DNA from: Siphonodentalium dalli | Taxonomy: Eukaryota > Mollusca > Scaphopoda > Gadilida > Siphonodentaliidae | DNA length: 64,000 nucleotides | Assembly (NCBI GenBank): GCA_032622095.1 | Contig: CP136064.1 | Coordinates: 186,602,209 to 186,666,208, forward strand | Reading direction: 5' to 3' | Part shown: positions 46,331-58,304 of the stretch, in pieces | Layout of the letters: each line of letters begins with the position of its first letter | Numbering within the stretch: the stretch's first letter is position 1 | Notes under the pieces: model-generated | Seen by the model: the letters and a program-made list of their open reading frames with translations, nothing else | Told to the model about the DNA's origin: nothing | The model's database searches: none | Made by a program: the position numbers and the translations under genes

Positions 46331-46850
46331 AGATGGATTATCTCTTTAAATAACAAATTTTAAATAGTTGCGTGGGTATAAAATAATAGATATGAACTGA
46401 AGACCTATGTCCGGAAAAGCTTCTATCAATTATTATTGATTTTATTTCGAATATAAAATCGGGCCCATTTATGTTACTATTTTTAGAACCGACCATTCGG
46501 ATGAGACCTTATTGCGATATAGAGCACTGGGCTGTTCCCACGGCTACGCAACGAATGTCAAATGTCACAGATTGGTTGTTTGTATTGTTGTGTTCCAACG
46601 ATATAAGCGATAACGAGTATAATTAACATCTATTTGTGACAAAATTGCACAATATAATTTCTGGTCTCTGTTAACAGTAACCACCATTGTTCGTTAGCTG
46701 AACAAACACACCTTTTTAGACCAGAAAATATTCGAAATAAAATTAATATTAATCGATAGAAGCATTTCCGGACAGGAGTCTTCGATTCAAATCTAATATT
46801 TTATACCCCGGTAACTATATAATACATGTTTACAAAGAGATAATCCACCT
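46331..46850. mobile_element. AGATGGATTATC-family TTAA MITE, 520 bp
   Basis: AGATGGATTATCTCTTTAAA pairs with TTTACAAAGAGATAATCCAC followed by CT. TTAA flanks at 46327-46330 and 46851-46854. The inner inverted pair TTTCTGGTCT..AGACCAGAAA surrounds GTTAACAGTAACCA. It matches 57125-57644, which has the same 520-bp length. Confidence 0.82.
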
Positions 46851-46854
46851 TTAA

Positions 46855-48114
46855 ACAGTATTCCAAAATGCTTTCCTTACTAGTCCAGTCAATATGTGGT
46901 TCTACTAGAACAAATTAGAACAGAATTTGTTTCAACTTTTTTGTATCTGTTAAAGTGTTGGTTTCAAAATACTAAAAGTCAAAATATGAAACCGGTTGCG
47001 TTATCTTATAAATTAGAATAAAACAAGGCCGCCCGTAAGATTAAAGGGGGGCTCTAGTTTTAGAGCATGATTAAGTTTTGCACCTCTTTGCACGCGGTAG
47101 CCTCACAAATTTTTAGGCACGTGAATGGTAACGATATTATGAATCGGTGATTCTCATCTAAAATTGTTTACATTCTTATTGCTGTTAACGAGTGCATATT
47201 TCAATCCAATTTTTGAACATCCTGGTCAATTGTTCATAAAAACTGGTCTCAGTTAATAATGTACCTGTACTCTTTATATGACAAATACCAGGATAATTTT
47301 CTATGAAATTCCTAGTGTTTGTGTATTCTTGTTTTGCTTGAATAGTCTGTTGCTCCTACTTTTAGTTGTTTTATTGTGTTAAAGCAGTTGTCAATTATTG
47401 TTAAATTTGTAAATTATGACATGAAGATAGTAAGGTTGTCTCATGAAGACAAGAGACGTCAACATGCAAAGTCAAACCCCAGCAATATGATGACGCAATC
47501 GCATGTAGCATGTAGTATTGTGTCCCCTCAGTACACGCAAGCTAACAGAATGGCCATTCCAATATGAGTAAAGCAACCACGAAGCCACCAGTGTACATAT
47601 GTATCAGGAAACTTGAATTTGAAACAAACTGTCTTTGTTTGCAGAAGATCTATTAATCGATTAAAACCGAGTCGTGTTCAGGTGAAGTTATAGGAGATTA
47701 GTTCTTTCACGAAGGTGAAGTTATAGGAGATAGTTCTTTCACGAAGCAGACCCTGCTAAAAGTAAGGGGTGTTGTGGTCTTGGGAATAGTGATGTTGAAG
47801 AGAATACTGTATTCGCATTTTTGCACAACACGTGTACCGACATATTGTACTTCAATATCTACTGCTACTTATAGAGTGAACTCTAAGGACGCATACAATG
47901 GAGTCTGAAGTCGGTAGTAAAACATCCATAGAAGACGACGGGCAACAAGTTGCAGTTGGGGTCTTGGTGCTCTCTATAGAATTGAAGACCATAACTTTGA
48001 AATAAGTTAAGGGTGTCACGTTGTATACATAGTAATTACCAAACCATTTACGACCCTGGTCAGGAGAAACTCAGCAGCCATAGTTATTAAGAATAATATA
48101 AGAATTTAGATATG
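46855..48114. other. Mostly unassigned; short tandem duplication at 47681-47745
   Basis: GTGAAGTTATAGGAGAT..AGTTCTTTCACGAAG occurs twice in tandem (about 33 bp each). The rest has no supported features. Confidence 0.5.
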
Positions 48115-48118
48115 TTAA

Positions 48119-48362
48119 CCCTTTACCCAACATAACGGCCCTGTGCCAATGCATTCTCTTATATATGCGAGTCGACCATAGGTCGCCTCGCATATATAAG
48201 AGAATGCATTGGCACAGGGCATAACTGTAACTATCACAATGTGGTCAAGGAGCCGGTTCCAATGATATCCATATTTGTATGGTTCTATTGAGACATACCG
48301 AAGATATTTTAGGCTGTTGAAGCTTTATTTGGCCGGTTTTGGCCGGTTTGTTGGGTAAAGGG
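48119..48362. mobile_element. TTAA MITE, CCCTTTACCCAACA ends
   Basis: CCCTTTACCCAACA pairs with TGTTGGGTAAAGGG, flanked by TTAA at 48115-48118 and 48363-48366. A CCC..GGG TIR with TTAA duplication is the classic piggyBac signature. An 83-bp palindrome lies inside. Confidence 0.85.
48138..48220. repeat. 83-bp near-perfect palindrome, GCCCTGTGCCAATGCATT family
   Basis: GCCCTGTGCCAATGCATTCT continues through TATATATGCGAG, and the right arm is complementary nearly base for base around CGACCATAGGTCGCC. It is the tightest member of a family also seen at 23639, 31943, 51980 and 57040. Confidence 0.88.
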
Positions 48363-48366
48363 TTAA

Positions 48367-49865
48367 AGGATATTCCCATTGGTTAGGGATTAACTTCCCA
48401 AGATGTTGCTGTGCATGCTTTGTGCTGACGCAGATCAAGTATATCAGGGAAAACATACCAACGACACCCTTACTCCTCTTCAGTTCCAACTCCACTCAGA
48501 TCTAGAGTTTCAATTGGCACCCTCAGTTGGCTTTGGTTCACCGCCTAATATTCAGGAGTTCAGTGATTCAAGATGCTTACTCCTTTTCCTATGTATGTTA
48601 CATGGCAGTCTGTTCAGTCTTCGGACAAAACAATTTGGCACAGTGTTATTTGTATTTATACAGTCAATTTCCATTTTTTGTCGGCTAGCAATACGTTGGT
48701 TGAAGTGATTCATGATTGAAGCGCCTGATGCTGATAATGTCAACAACAATGCCTTCGGCCCAACACAAGCAACCAGTCTGAGACATGAATAACCAGATAT
48801 TCACACAGAACATGGCGTACGGTTAACATTGATTTTCCGTGGAACAATTTGTTATGATATTGTTCTAATAAACATTATTGACGTGATGTGTGTATATATA
48901 TGATATGAGAAGGGCAGTCCAGCATCGCAAAGCCGTCAACTAGTTAAAACCCCACCATTATGATGTTATTTAATCGACATTAGGAGACATGTTATATTCT
49001 GACATGCGTCTTATGCACGCGCAGTCAAACATATATGGAATGACCCCGCTGATATGACCTATTCGTTGGAAGATACTGAACAAAATCGAATTCGAGTGTC
49101 CATCTAGTGCACAACGCAGGTTTCTTCCTCCTCAGACCCATAACCAATTGCTCACACACACAAATGACCTATCTTAAAAGTAATGGCCACTTATATTAGG
49201 TGATTTTGACTTGAAACGTATTTTATTTGCAAATATTACAAAAGGGATTGGGGCACAAGTTTTTTCAACTTATGAAGCCCCTCACCCAATACAGTCGATT
49301 TAGATACAAAATGTTTACAAGATGACAGCTGAACATATTTACATGCATTATTTTGTTATTTTATGGTGATTGATGTAGTGCCTTCCAGAGCATATTGCTA
49401 TATGTGTTATGGCTAGTTTGGTAGCAATAACATTTGGTGGGGTTATTGTGATTTTTTTTCGTTTTAACTAATGTTGGAGCAGGGTTTATGCAAAGGGGTA
49501 TTTACTTCATATATATATGTTAGTCAAGTGTTAGTCAGCTACTCTGGAAGACAGTACGTACGGTAGATCAAGGTAATTGAGAACTGGTGATTGAGTGGGG
49601 GAGTAGGTCCATAAGTGGGGAGCCAGTTGATTACTAAACTGCGTAGTTCCTATATTTACCGGTGTTCATAGACAATTTGTAGTCCTTCATTGTGAATGTA
49701 TTTTGTTTTAAATTCAGTTATCGAAACGTTCTGTTGCTACAATATATTGCTGAATTATATCGAACAGTTTCTTATTACTTTGGGACGAGATATATGGTAT
49801 TACGAAAAGAATTTCGTTAATATTGAGAATTTGAAGGCTTTTGCGAGTCAACTTATCAGCGAGGA
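48367..49865. other. No feature recognised
   Basis: A 101-codon frame at 48403-48708 has no recognisable domain and a competing minus-strand frame. No repeats were paired. Confidence 0.4.
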
Positions 49866-50521
49866 CGGCTCGCTCGGACTGATACAAGGGGCAACTACAG
49901 AAAAATGAAAGGCATCTTCGGATCTATTTCCACAGAAGCACACGGGGCTATCGGAGATATAATTGTTATAAATATCAGTGCTGATTTCGCTGCATCTGTT
50001 TCGGATTCGACAGTGTAGGATGTTGTTTTTTCGTTGTCCTGTGTAGAAGTACAGAGGAGGGGCAGATGAGGGGTCCAATAGATGCAAATTTGTTTTAAAT
50101 ATCGAAAATTGGCGAACGTCAGTGATTATTTTGGGAAGTTTATTTCAGTGGTTGCCGACGGAAAAAAAACCTTTTTGTAATGTTCTGTATTGCAGAAATG
50201 TGAATAAAATTTGCCGGGTCGCCTCATGTTGTAACCCCACACCTCGTTTGCTCTAGGGGGAAGTGTAGATGCTAGATAAGATGGGGCTTGTTCGTTTACT
50301 ATTTTGTAGACTAGTTGCAGTTTGTGTATTTGTCGCCTTCTATCGAGAGAAGGCCACCCCACTTCCTGCAGAACTGTGTTATTAGATGCAGAGCGAGTGA
50401 TGCCACTGACAATCCGCCCAAGCCGTTCTGCGTGGTATGATTTTCCACTAAAAAGTTCTTCTCTTAGAACTGGAACGTCAAACATGACGTCATGCACTAT
50501 TGAACGGCGACCAGTTTTCAT
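49866..50521 (-). pseudogene. LINE (CR1/L2-like) ORF2 3' end, frameshifted
   Basis: The first part reads ERLGRIVSGITRSASNNTVL, then QEVGWPSLDRRRQIHKLQLV, then YKIVNEQAPSYLASTLPP. This is the post-RT segment familiar from CR1/L2/Jockey-type LINEs (RxxRIVxG, LGWxxLxxRR, KxxNxxAPxYL). Near 50126-50135 one frameshift separates it from the continuation IITDVRQFSIFKTNL and the C-terminal SPVCFCGNRSEDAFHF motif. The RT core and endonuclease are absent. It is a different lineage from the 14130 element, whose C-terminus has a longer Cys/His motif. Confidence 0.8.
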
Positions 50522-50655
50522 TGCCTTTTTGACAACAAAATTTCAGTTAAGACTTATTTTTGTTTTGTCTTAAATAAAATTCAGTATAGTTCAGTAGGTA
50601 GTCATTATATGTCTCTTTCTTCAGCGTATAGCATGACATTAAGCAATGCGGTACA

Positions 50656-50696
50656 ATTGTGGTACAATTCAGAATATCTAGAATTGTACCACAAAA
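50656..50696. repeat. Small hairpin
   Basis: TGTGGTACAATTC and GAATTGTACCACA flank an 11-base loop. An extra GGTACAATTG copy lies just upstream. No U-run follows and no regulatory role is evident. Confidence 0.6.
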
Positions 50697-50699
50697 CGA

Positions 50700-51979
50700 C
50701 GGTCGTATCTCCATGGGTATACATGATACTGACCAATCAGGACGAGCCTTGTATGTAGGTTTAGTAAGGTCGTATTACAAATATATATATATATAACTCA
50801 CCACAACTGATTAGTAATTAAAGATAGCACTAGAAGTCAATGGGTGTGATGGTCGCAACTTCTATATAATCTATTAGAACGTCAATTCAGGTTTGTCCTA
50901 AATATATACATGTTTGGGGAACATACACACAAGTGTTCAATGCATCCTAAACATTATGTGTTCACTTGTTCGCTGGTTGCGAACATCTGCATGAGTGTAG
51001 GGTTGGCTTTTGAAGGATACCGTTTCTTACATATGAATTTCAGACAATACACATGATCATGCAGATGGTTGTTCGAGGTGTAAAACTTAAACTCTAAGAC
51101 AAGTTTAATTGGATTGAAGTCGCTGGCAATAAGCAGTCCGTGTACATGTGTATCAGACTGCGATCAACGAAAGTGGAGTGGGTTGGCAAAGAGGTTAGCA
51201 TTTTAACTATTTTTCTGTGATTCATTTCCTATGTATGACCTAGCTATTTAGTAATTACGCCATACTAAGAACCACTGATGTTGTGTTATTTTTTTGTAAC
51301 AAAGTCACATTGTTGTTTCAGTAATTATAATTGATATGCCATGTGTGTTATCATTAGAACAAAGCCCATAACACTGTTAAATTAGATTTTGTTGTTTGTT
51401 GTTACTGGTGGGTTTGTAATCCCAAATACACCTATACTAGCGTGTAAGTTTGAACATGTTGATAACGATATTTTGATCAGAGCATGTCAACGATATAATT
51501 GGTTATTTGAATAGCGTTTAACTTTTGGGTATTTGCGCGGCCATTTTGGTTGCCATTTTCAACAAATTCAACAAAAATTCTAAGGTTATGTACACACGAT
51601 CTTCACATGCGCACAGCTAGTTCAAAATATAAAACGCTATAAAATCTTTAAAATGGACACAAAAGGATGTCTGCCACACAATACCCCATTGATTGCTCCT
51701 TATTCATTCAGTTCATTTTCAAAAACATTCATTTGACCGTATGGCCTTTGACCGTTGCACAGTTTTCTGTCAAGCTCTCATTTTATACGGACGTCATTAC
51801 TGTTTAAAGTTATATATCGTATATGAATAGTTTCATTAAGTGCATGTCGCACATAATTTGGTTCGACATGTCCTGCCCACAAACACCAATTTCTTTCTCA
51901 ATTCGATGACCATCAAGAATACCCGAACTATATTACCCGAATACATTTAGTAGCGTGTCTTGGACGTTTAGTATCTTGT
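50700..51979. other. No feature recognised
   Basis: Only short frames. GGCCATTTTGGTTGCCATTTT at 51540 recalls similar strings at 36382 and 38387. Confidence 0.4.
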
Positions 51980-52574
51980 CAATGCATTCTCATATACAAA
52001 GCGAGTCTCCCATAGGGCGTCTCGCATTTATAAGAGAATACATTAGCCTAACAATATTTACCTTGACCACGTAAGCCAGTGCATCATCTTATATATTCGA
52101 GGCTCCCTGTGGGAGACTCGCATATTTAAAGACATATTATGGACTCATTCGGGTGCGTGGAACTAATAAGTTAGAACTCATGAACTATGCTAACTGGTGG
52201 AATGTAGCATTCTACTAACATCGCCGAAAATCTCAAGCAAATCGATCATACCACTCCATAGAATACATCGTCTGAACTACGCTCAATTGTAAATATTTAC
52301 TTCTCGATTCGGGACGCAACTATGGGCGATAAACTATACGAAAACGATTTCGAGTGTCATTGTATTTAATTAATATATAAGAATTACGGTGTATGTTGTC
52401 AATTTGGATATACTATTTGTAAAAATAACAACTTTGAGCAAGATTATTCTCCATTTCTATTTGATCACCCTATAGGCTATACTGGAGTGTTTCACATCAC
52501 TTTAAGAGAATGCAATGTCACATGATCTTTAATGTTGCACCAGCGCCCCCTCCCGCCATGGAATGGTTAAAGTG
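51980..52574. mobile_element. GCATTCTC..GCGAG palindrome element with nested TTAA element
   Basis: AATGCATTCTCATATACAAA, GCGAGTCTCCCATAGGG and their inverted copies to 52135 belong to the palindrome family. GGTGCACCAGCGCC-like sequence and CCATGGAATGGTTAA near 52536-52572 match the outer end of the 56999-57767 element. The 52140-52501 element separates the two parts. Confidence 0.5.
52140..52501 (+). mobile_element. TTAA element, AGACATATTATGGAC family
   Basis: TTAA at 52136-52139 and 52502-52505. Its 362-bp body closely resembles 31201-31560 and the truncated inverted copy at 25613-25850. Confidence 0.7.
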
Positions 52575-53583
52575 ATGTAAAACGCTCTGCTGGAGTGATA
52601 GAAAACGGAATCAACCAGCAATGTTATATGTTATGTTAAGAGCTCTATTCTCGTTTGAGGAGTCATTTGGTGGTTGTTGTTTTTTTTCATCGGCGAAAAT
52701 TCGTCCAGAACTGATGAGACTGAGTGAAAATTTTTTTTTTACAATTGTGGGTATTGTTCGGGCATTGTGTTTTGTGAAATGGTACATTCGGTGTGGCTGG
52801 AATTTTCGGAAATACTAGTTGAATGCTGCATTTTAGCACCGTGAATAGTGCCTGGGTACTCACTCATCAGATTGATTCACTGAAATAAGTACATAATATG
52901 TCTCTGAGAGAGTCGGTTGATTTGTTGGAATCACCATGCACATCTGCGTAATGTTTTCCATTGTGGTGGATATATTATAAAATTATTATACAATGTTTGT
53001 TCTGTATTTCCTGTACGAGTCCATGTTGTGGTGAAAAGTCATTTTGGATGAGACGCGCAACACAACATTGACGAGTACAAGAAAAAACATACTGTACACG
53101 ACATTGTATAATGCCAATTTTATTATCCATCTGCGTTTCACTGATTGACTTGCCAATAAAGTTACTGCGCTTTGATTCGAATTACTTCGTGACGTCACCG
53201 GGAGTCCCGATAAATTTTATAAAAGTCATATTGGACTCCTGTGTGATACCAGGTAGTATATTCCCGACACTTTTGGAGTCCAGCAGGACCTTTTACCGGA
53301 TTATCATGGGACGGTTACTGCCCAATCAGAAAGAGTGTTAGTAAATGGATGGATAATAAAAACTTATATGTGTAAAATTATAATACCATACGCACAGTCA
53401 TATTTGACATCAATGTCGTGTTTTCGCTATCAGACAATTAAAAGATTATCAACGGCTTTCGCAAAACATGCTACTAATTAAAATTATCATGAAACCAAGA
53501 AAATTTATAAAAAATGTTTTATGAACGTTTTTTCTTCATATTCGTCGCTATAGTGGGCAAGGAAAACATAAGCGCGTTTATTT
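52575..53583. other. No feature recognised
   Basis: Frames up to 76 codons on both strands without recognisable domains. No repeats were paired. Confidence 0.4.
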
Positions 53584-54630
53584 CACTGTATATTACTGAT
53601 GGCACCTCTGTTTATTTCACTGTGTAACACTGGTGGCACCTTTGTTTATTTCACTGTGTATTATTGGTGGCACCTCTGTTTATTTCACAGTACATTCCTG
53701 GTGGCACCTCTGTTTATTTCACTGTGTATTACTGGTGGCACCTCTGTTTATTTCACTGTGTATTACTGGTGGCACCTCTGTTTATTTAACTGTACATTAC
53801 AGGTGGGACCTCTGTGTATTTCACTGTGTATTATTGGTGGCATCTCTGTTTATTTCACTGTGTATTACTGGTGGTACATATGTTTATTTCACTGTACATT
53901 ACTTGTAGTACCTCTGTGTATTTCACTATGTATAACTGGTGGCACCTCTGTTTATTTCACTGTGTATTACTGGTGACACCTCTCTTTATTTCACTGTGTA
54001 TTACTGGTGGCACCTCTGTTTATCTCACTGTACATTACTGGTGGCACCTCGGTTATTTCACTGTTTATTACTGGTGGCACCTCTGTTTATTTCACTGTGT
54101 ATTACTGGTGTCACCTCTGGTTATTTCATTGTACATTACTGGTGGCACCTCTGTTTATTTCACTGTGTAATACTGGTGGCACCTCTGGTTATTTCACCGT
54201 GTGTTACTGGTGGCAACTGTTTATTTCACTGTATATTACTGGTGGCACCTCTGTGTATTTCACTGTGTATTACTGGTGGCACCTCTGTTTATTTCACTGT
54301 GTATCACTGGTGGCACCTCTGTTTATTTCACTGTGTATTACTGATGGCATTTATGTTTATTTCACTCTACATTACTGGTGGCACCTCTGTTTATTTCACT
54401 GTGTATTACTGGTGGCACCTCTGTTTATTTCACCATGTGTTACTGGTGGCACCTCTGTTTATTTGACTGTGTATTACTGGTGGCACCTCTGTTTATTTCA
54501 CTGTGTATTACTGGTGGAACCTCTGTTTATTTCACTGTGTATTACTGGTGGCACCTCTGTTTATTTCACTGTGTATTACTGGTGGAACCTCTGTGCATTT
54601 CACTGTGTATTACTGGTGGCACCTCTCTGT
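53584..54630. repeat. 34-bp minisatellite, about 31 units
   Basis: Unit TATTTCACTGTGTATTACTG GTGGCACCTCTGTT. Because 34 is not divisible by three, each forward frame cycles through the same 34-residue periodic peptide. This explains several long overlapping frames (up to 210 codons) with VYFTVYYWWHLCLFHCVLLV-like repeats. All three forward frames are largely free of stops, but nothing suggests translation. Confidence 0.97.
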
Positions 54631-54754
54631 CTCTTTTGAAAATCGATACCTGACCATCCACAACTCACATGATATCGACTCATATATTCCCTCATGTTCT
54701 GGTACAGAAAACATCAAACGTTTTGTTGCGTCAAATTTGATAGGGAATCTTTAA

Positions 54755-55060
54755 AGGCCCATTCAATTTTCGAGTCGGCGATTATTATTTTTTATGGTGC
54801 CTTGATACACGATTTTAATAACAAACTATGGCATAAAATATGATTAAAATACTATAATTCATCACCATTTGGAACGTCTGTGTATCAGAAGGTGCCCATA
54901 GAGTAATAGAAAATAGCTGAGAACATACAAACATTTTCCCCCGTTTCGCTCCCAGAATGCAACATAATTCAAACTAAAATGTAGAGTTATTGCCCTTCCA
55001 TTGACAATAATAGGCTTTGCAGAACAGTCCATATGAAACTTAAGCACAGAACACGCGTCG
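54755..55060. mobile_element. AGGCCCACTTAA-family MITE, right end lost
   Basis: TTAA (54751-54754) precedes AGGCCCATTCAATTTTCGAG. The next 300 bp match 44508-44870 (TATGGTGCCTTGATAC, CACCATTTGGAACGTCT, CTCCCAGAATGCAACA). Most of the internal hairpin's left arm is missing and the right TIR is absent. Confidence 0.7.
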
Positions 55061-55164
55061 TTACCTCAGTTTATTGTTCCTGTAGGAAATGACCATGTGA
55101 CTCTAGTAGGATTCACAGTTAAAATAGAGGAAACACAGACGAAAAAAAAAGTATTTTTGAAATA

Positions 55165-55230
55165 GTGGGAAATGTTCCGATAATAAGTTCAACAAACGTT
55201 AGTTGAACTTATTATCTGAACATTTCCCAC
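55165..55230. repeat. Recurrent hairpin, copy 4
   Basis: GTGGGAAATGTTCCGATAAT pairs with ATTATCTGAACATTTCCCAC. The loop is AAACGTT-like. This is the most compact of the four copies. Confidence 0.85.
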
Positions 55231-56135
55231 AAATAAATATGAATCTTTCAGAACTTGTGTTAGACGTGCAAGCTCGATAATGGACACATTTCGCATAATG
55301 GACTACTACTGATAATAATTAAGAATATGGTACTACGTCACTAGAACTTGTGTTTTTTCTATCAGTTATCATTTTGCCATATCCGCAGTTACGATTATAC
55401 GGTTTCGGGTTTTCAACAAAATTCGCAAACACATCATAATGCATATTGAATTAATCTCAGGTGAATCTGAATAGCATTTGTCATTTGTGTCGTGTCGCGT
55501 GTCAATGTCTTCATTTTTCTCATAAATCAAGCTTTGCATGCAGTCATCGAGCCTACCATATTCAAGTAAAAATCGAGTTCCAACTTTTTTCTGCGTGGAA
55601 CAATAAAGAGCGTTTGTTTATTTTAGTATGGCATCACCAAGAGCGGTGTCTCACTTGTGTATGAACAATTGAAATCAGCTGGACATTTTTCTATGACTTT
55701 TATTTCATGATTTTCTATGGCAAGTTTTTCAGAGCATATGCAGTCTGTATAGATCGAGAGTCTGTCTATATATATCGACCGATCTTCTCCGTCCTTCCAA
55801 ATTACGCCGACATAATGTGTGGGACCAAGTGAGACACGCCCTTTAAGGCCGCCACGTTCACACACTCGGAAATTTACCCGGTGTTTTGTGTGGGCATTTC
55901 GATACAGATAGCTATAATGCGCAGAAAACGAATTCAAAAAATCTGTTCAGGAGGCGCCCCATTTGTGAATTTTCAATACATCTCAATTTCAAACTATCAA
56001 TTTGAAGGAAAAAATCATTATTATTTATAGCCAATGTATGCTATATAGTACTAAAACAAATTAACTTATGTTATCCTCACAGTATGAGAGAGATGTTCCA
56101 ATTATTAAAAAAAGATAGTTTGAGTCGATCATTGA
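55231..56135. other. No feature recognised
   Basis: A minus-strand frame of 104 codons (55623-55937) shows no recognisable motif. Confidence 0.4.
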
Positions 56136-56627
56136 GAGTTTGACACGAAATATTTGCAAAAACGCTCTGCATTATCTAGTTCATGAATCCAACTAGGGTC
56201 AACATCTCACTTTTCTACTATCTAAAATCATGACTGTCTGCCAGAAAATAAATCAAACATTTTTCATTGCATATTTTAGTTTTTAGTAGCCATTTTGCTG
56301 AACTATTTTATCGTGCGTAGGACCAAAACAACATAAAACAACAAAAATGATTCAACCATGCACGTCCGCAATAATATGGTAGACATATAATTATACTCAA
56401 TATTGATTCATATTTTCAGACATTATGTTGTTTTATGGTGATGTTTTCTAAAAAAAAAAAAAAGAGTTCTGCCACCAAACAACTAAAATATGCAATGAAA
56501 ACTGTTTGATTTATTTCCTAGCAGACAGTCACGATTTCAGATAGATGACAAAGCGTATACCTTAGTTGGGTTCATAAGCTAGATAATGAAGGGCGTTTTT
56601 TTTGTGGAAATATTTCGTGTCAAACTC
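56136..56627. mobile_element. 492-bp foldback MITE
   Basis: GAGTTTGACACGAAATATTT is complementary to the right end AAATATTTCGTGTCAAACTC. Imperfect pairing continues for about 170 bp on each side (GACTGTCTGCCAGAAAATAA / TTATTTCCTAGCAGACAGTC; TTTTCATTGCATATTTTAGT / ACTAAAATATGCAATGAAAA). The unpaired centre is about 150 bp. No coding capacity. Confidence 0.82.
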
Positions 56628-56998
56628 ACAAACGACCGGCCAAATAGCATGTAAATAGAATGCAATCATCTCACAAGATGTATACATTATACACATACAT
56701 GGGGCCAATTTTACTTCTCATGTCGTTAGCTTTGGTAAATATATGCATTTTATACGAACGTTGTCAGTCATATTCCTGCACCATGGACTTTCTATGACGA
56801 AATGCCTGCAAAAATACATGACAAGTGTACCAGGGTGTGAACGCGGCCTTAACCCTTTCGTGTGGTTTCATTAACTGCGCTGGTGTAGCACTAAGTACAT
56901 GTAGCCTGTGCCAATGCATTCTCTTATATAATGTTAATTGCGCTAAGTGAAAATAAATGAATTCCGCTTGAACGCAGAGATACATGAAATTCGCTTAA

Positions 56999-57767
56999 CC
57001 CTTTCATGCTAGGAGCAGCGCTGGTGCAGCATTAAAGATACTGTGCCATTGCATTTTCTAAATTTCCTATAGGAGCTTCGTATATATAATACAAGGATTA
57101 CAAGGTCAAGGTAAATAGTGTTAAAGATGGATTATCTCTTTAAATAATAAATTTGAAATAGTTGCGTGGGTATAAAATAATAAATATGAACTGAATACCC
57201 GTGCCCGGAAAGGCTTCTATCAATTAATATTGATTTTATTTCGAATATTTTATTGGGACCGTTTATTTGTCTATTTTAGAACAGACCATTCGCGTGATAC
57301 CATATAGCGATAGAGAGCATTAGGCTGTTCCTATGGCTACGTACCTAACGTCAAATGTCCCAGATTGATTGGTTGTATTATTTTATTCCATAGTTATAAG
57401 CGATAATGAGTATAATTAATGTTTATTTGTGACAAAAATTACACCATAAAATTTCTGGTCTCTGTTAACAGTAACCACTATTGTTCGTTAGCTAAACAAC
57501 CACACCTTTTTAGACCAGAAAATATTCGAAATAAAATTAATATTAATCGATAGAAGCATTCACGGACAGGAGTCTTCGATTCAGATCTAATATTTTATAT
57601 TCCGGTAACTATATAATACATGTTTACAAATAGATAATCCACCTTTACGTCAACGTATTTCCTTATAATTATGCGAGGCTCCATATCGGAGACTATATCA
57701 TATATATAAGAGAATGCATTGGCACAGAGTTTTCGCAAAATTTCAGGAAGCTCCAGGCATGGAAGGG
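56999..57767. mobile_element. TTAA MITE, CCCTTTCATGC ends, with nested MITE
   Basis: CCCTTTCATGC pairs with GCATGGAAGGG, flanked by TTAA at 56995-56998 and 57768-57771. It contains the TGTGCCATTGCATTTTC..GAATGCATTGGCACAG palindromic family, interrupted by the 520-bp MITE. A further partial copy (TTAACCCTTTCGTG and TGCCAATGCATTCTC) lies just upstream at 56850-56930. Confidence 0.75.
57125..57644. mobile_element. AGATGGATTATC-family TTAA MITE, 520 bp, nested
   Basis: Same length and order as 46331-46850. Left flank TTAA (57121-57124), right flank TTAC (57645-57648), one substitution from TTAA. It interrupts the 56999-57767 element. Confidence 0.82.
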
Positions 57768-57771
57768 TTAA

Positions 57772-58304
57772 TCAATCTTAACTAACCTGAAGAATATCTG
57801 TTCCGTGTTCAGAAAGAAACGTTTTGCAGAACCGTATGGCATCCATTATAAAAACGATAACGAGACACACAGACAAGGAATGACACTTTCCTTCTTAATC
57901 CAAAATGTACATACAAATATCAACGAAAGCTGTATTTGCCGACCTAACTTCTTGAGTCCGTGCCTATATTAAAAATGTAATCGTTCTCATGTTTGTAATT
58001 GGGACTTATCGAGAACAACTGCTGGTAATTGGGCAAGTATTTCGACTTCAGCGAAGGATTGTATGCTGTGTTCGAATCCTGCTTCGATTAACAATGAATA
58101 TCCGCTATACAATTGGGCTAATTGTGCATTTTGTGGCCATTCGCAGCATGCTAAGTTTTGTTATATATCCAGGAGATATACTCTGCATGATACTGGCAAT
58201 ATGTCGATATATTGGTGTTAATTAATACAACACATAACATATCTGAAATGCAAGTCATATAGGGTGGATGAACATTTATATATCTGACCATATTTAAAGA
58301 TACG
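57772..58304. other. No feature recognised
   Basis: A 78-codon frame at 57989-58225 has no family motif. GTGTTCGAATCCTGC near 58068 resembles a tRNA B box but no cloverleaf could be drawn. Confidence 0.4.

Noticed and set aside
53599-54653. Several long overlapping frames (up to 210 codons) resembling membrane proteins
   Set aside because: They are three phases of one 34-bp minisatellite.
58055-58090. tRNA or tRNA-derived SINE from GTGTTCGAATCC
   Set aside because: No A box at the right distance and no cloverleaf.
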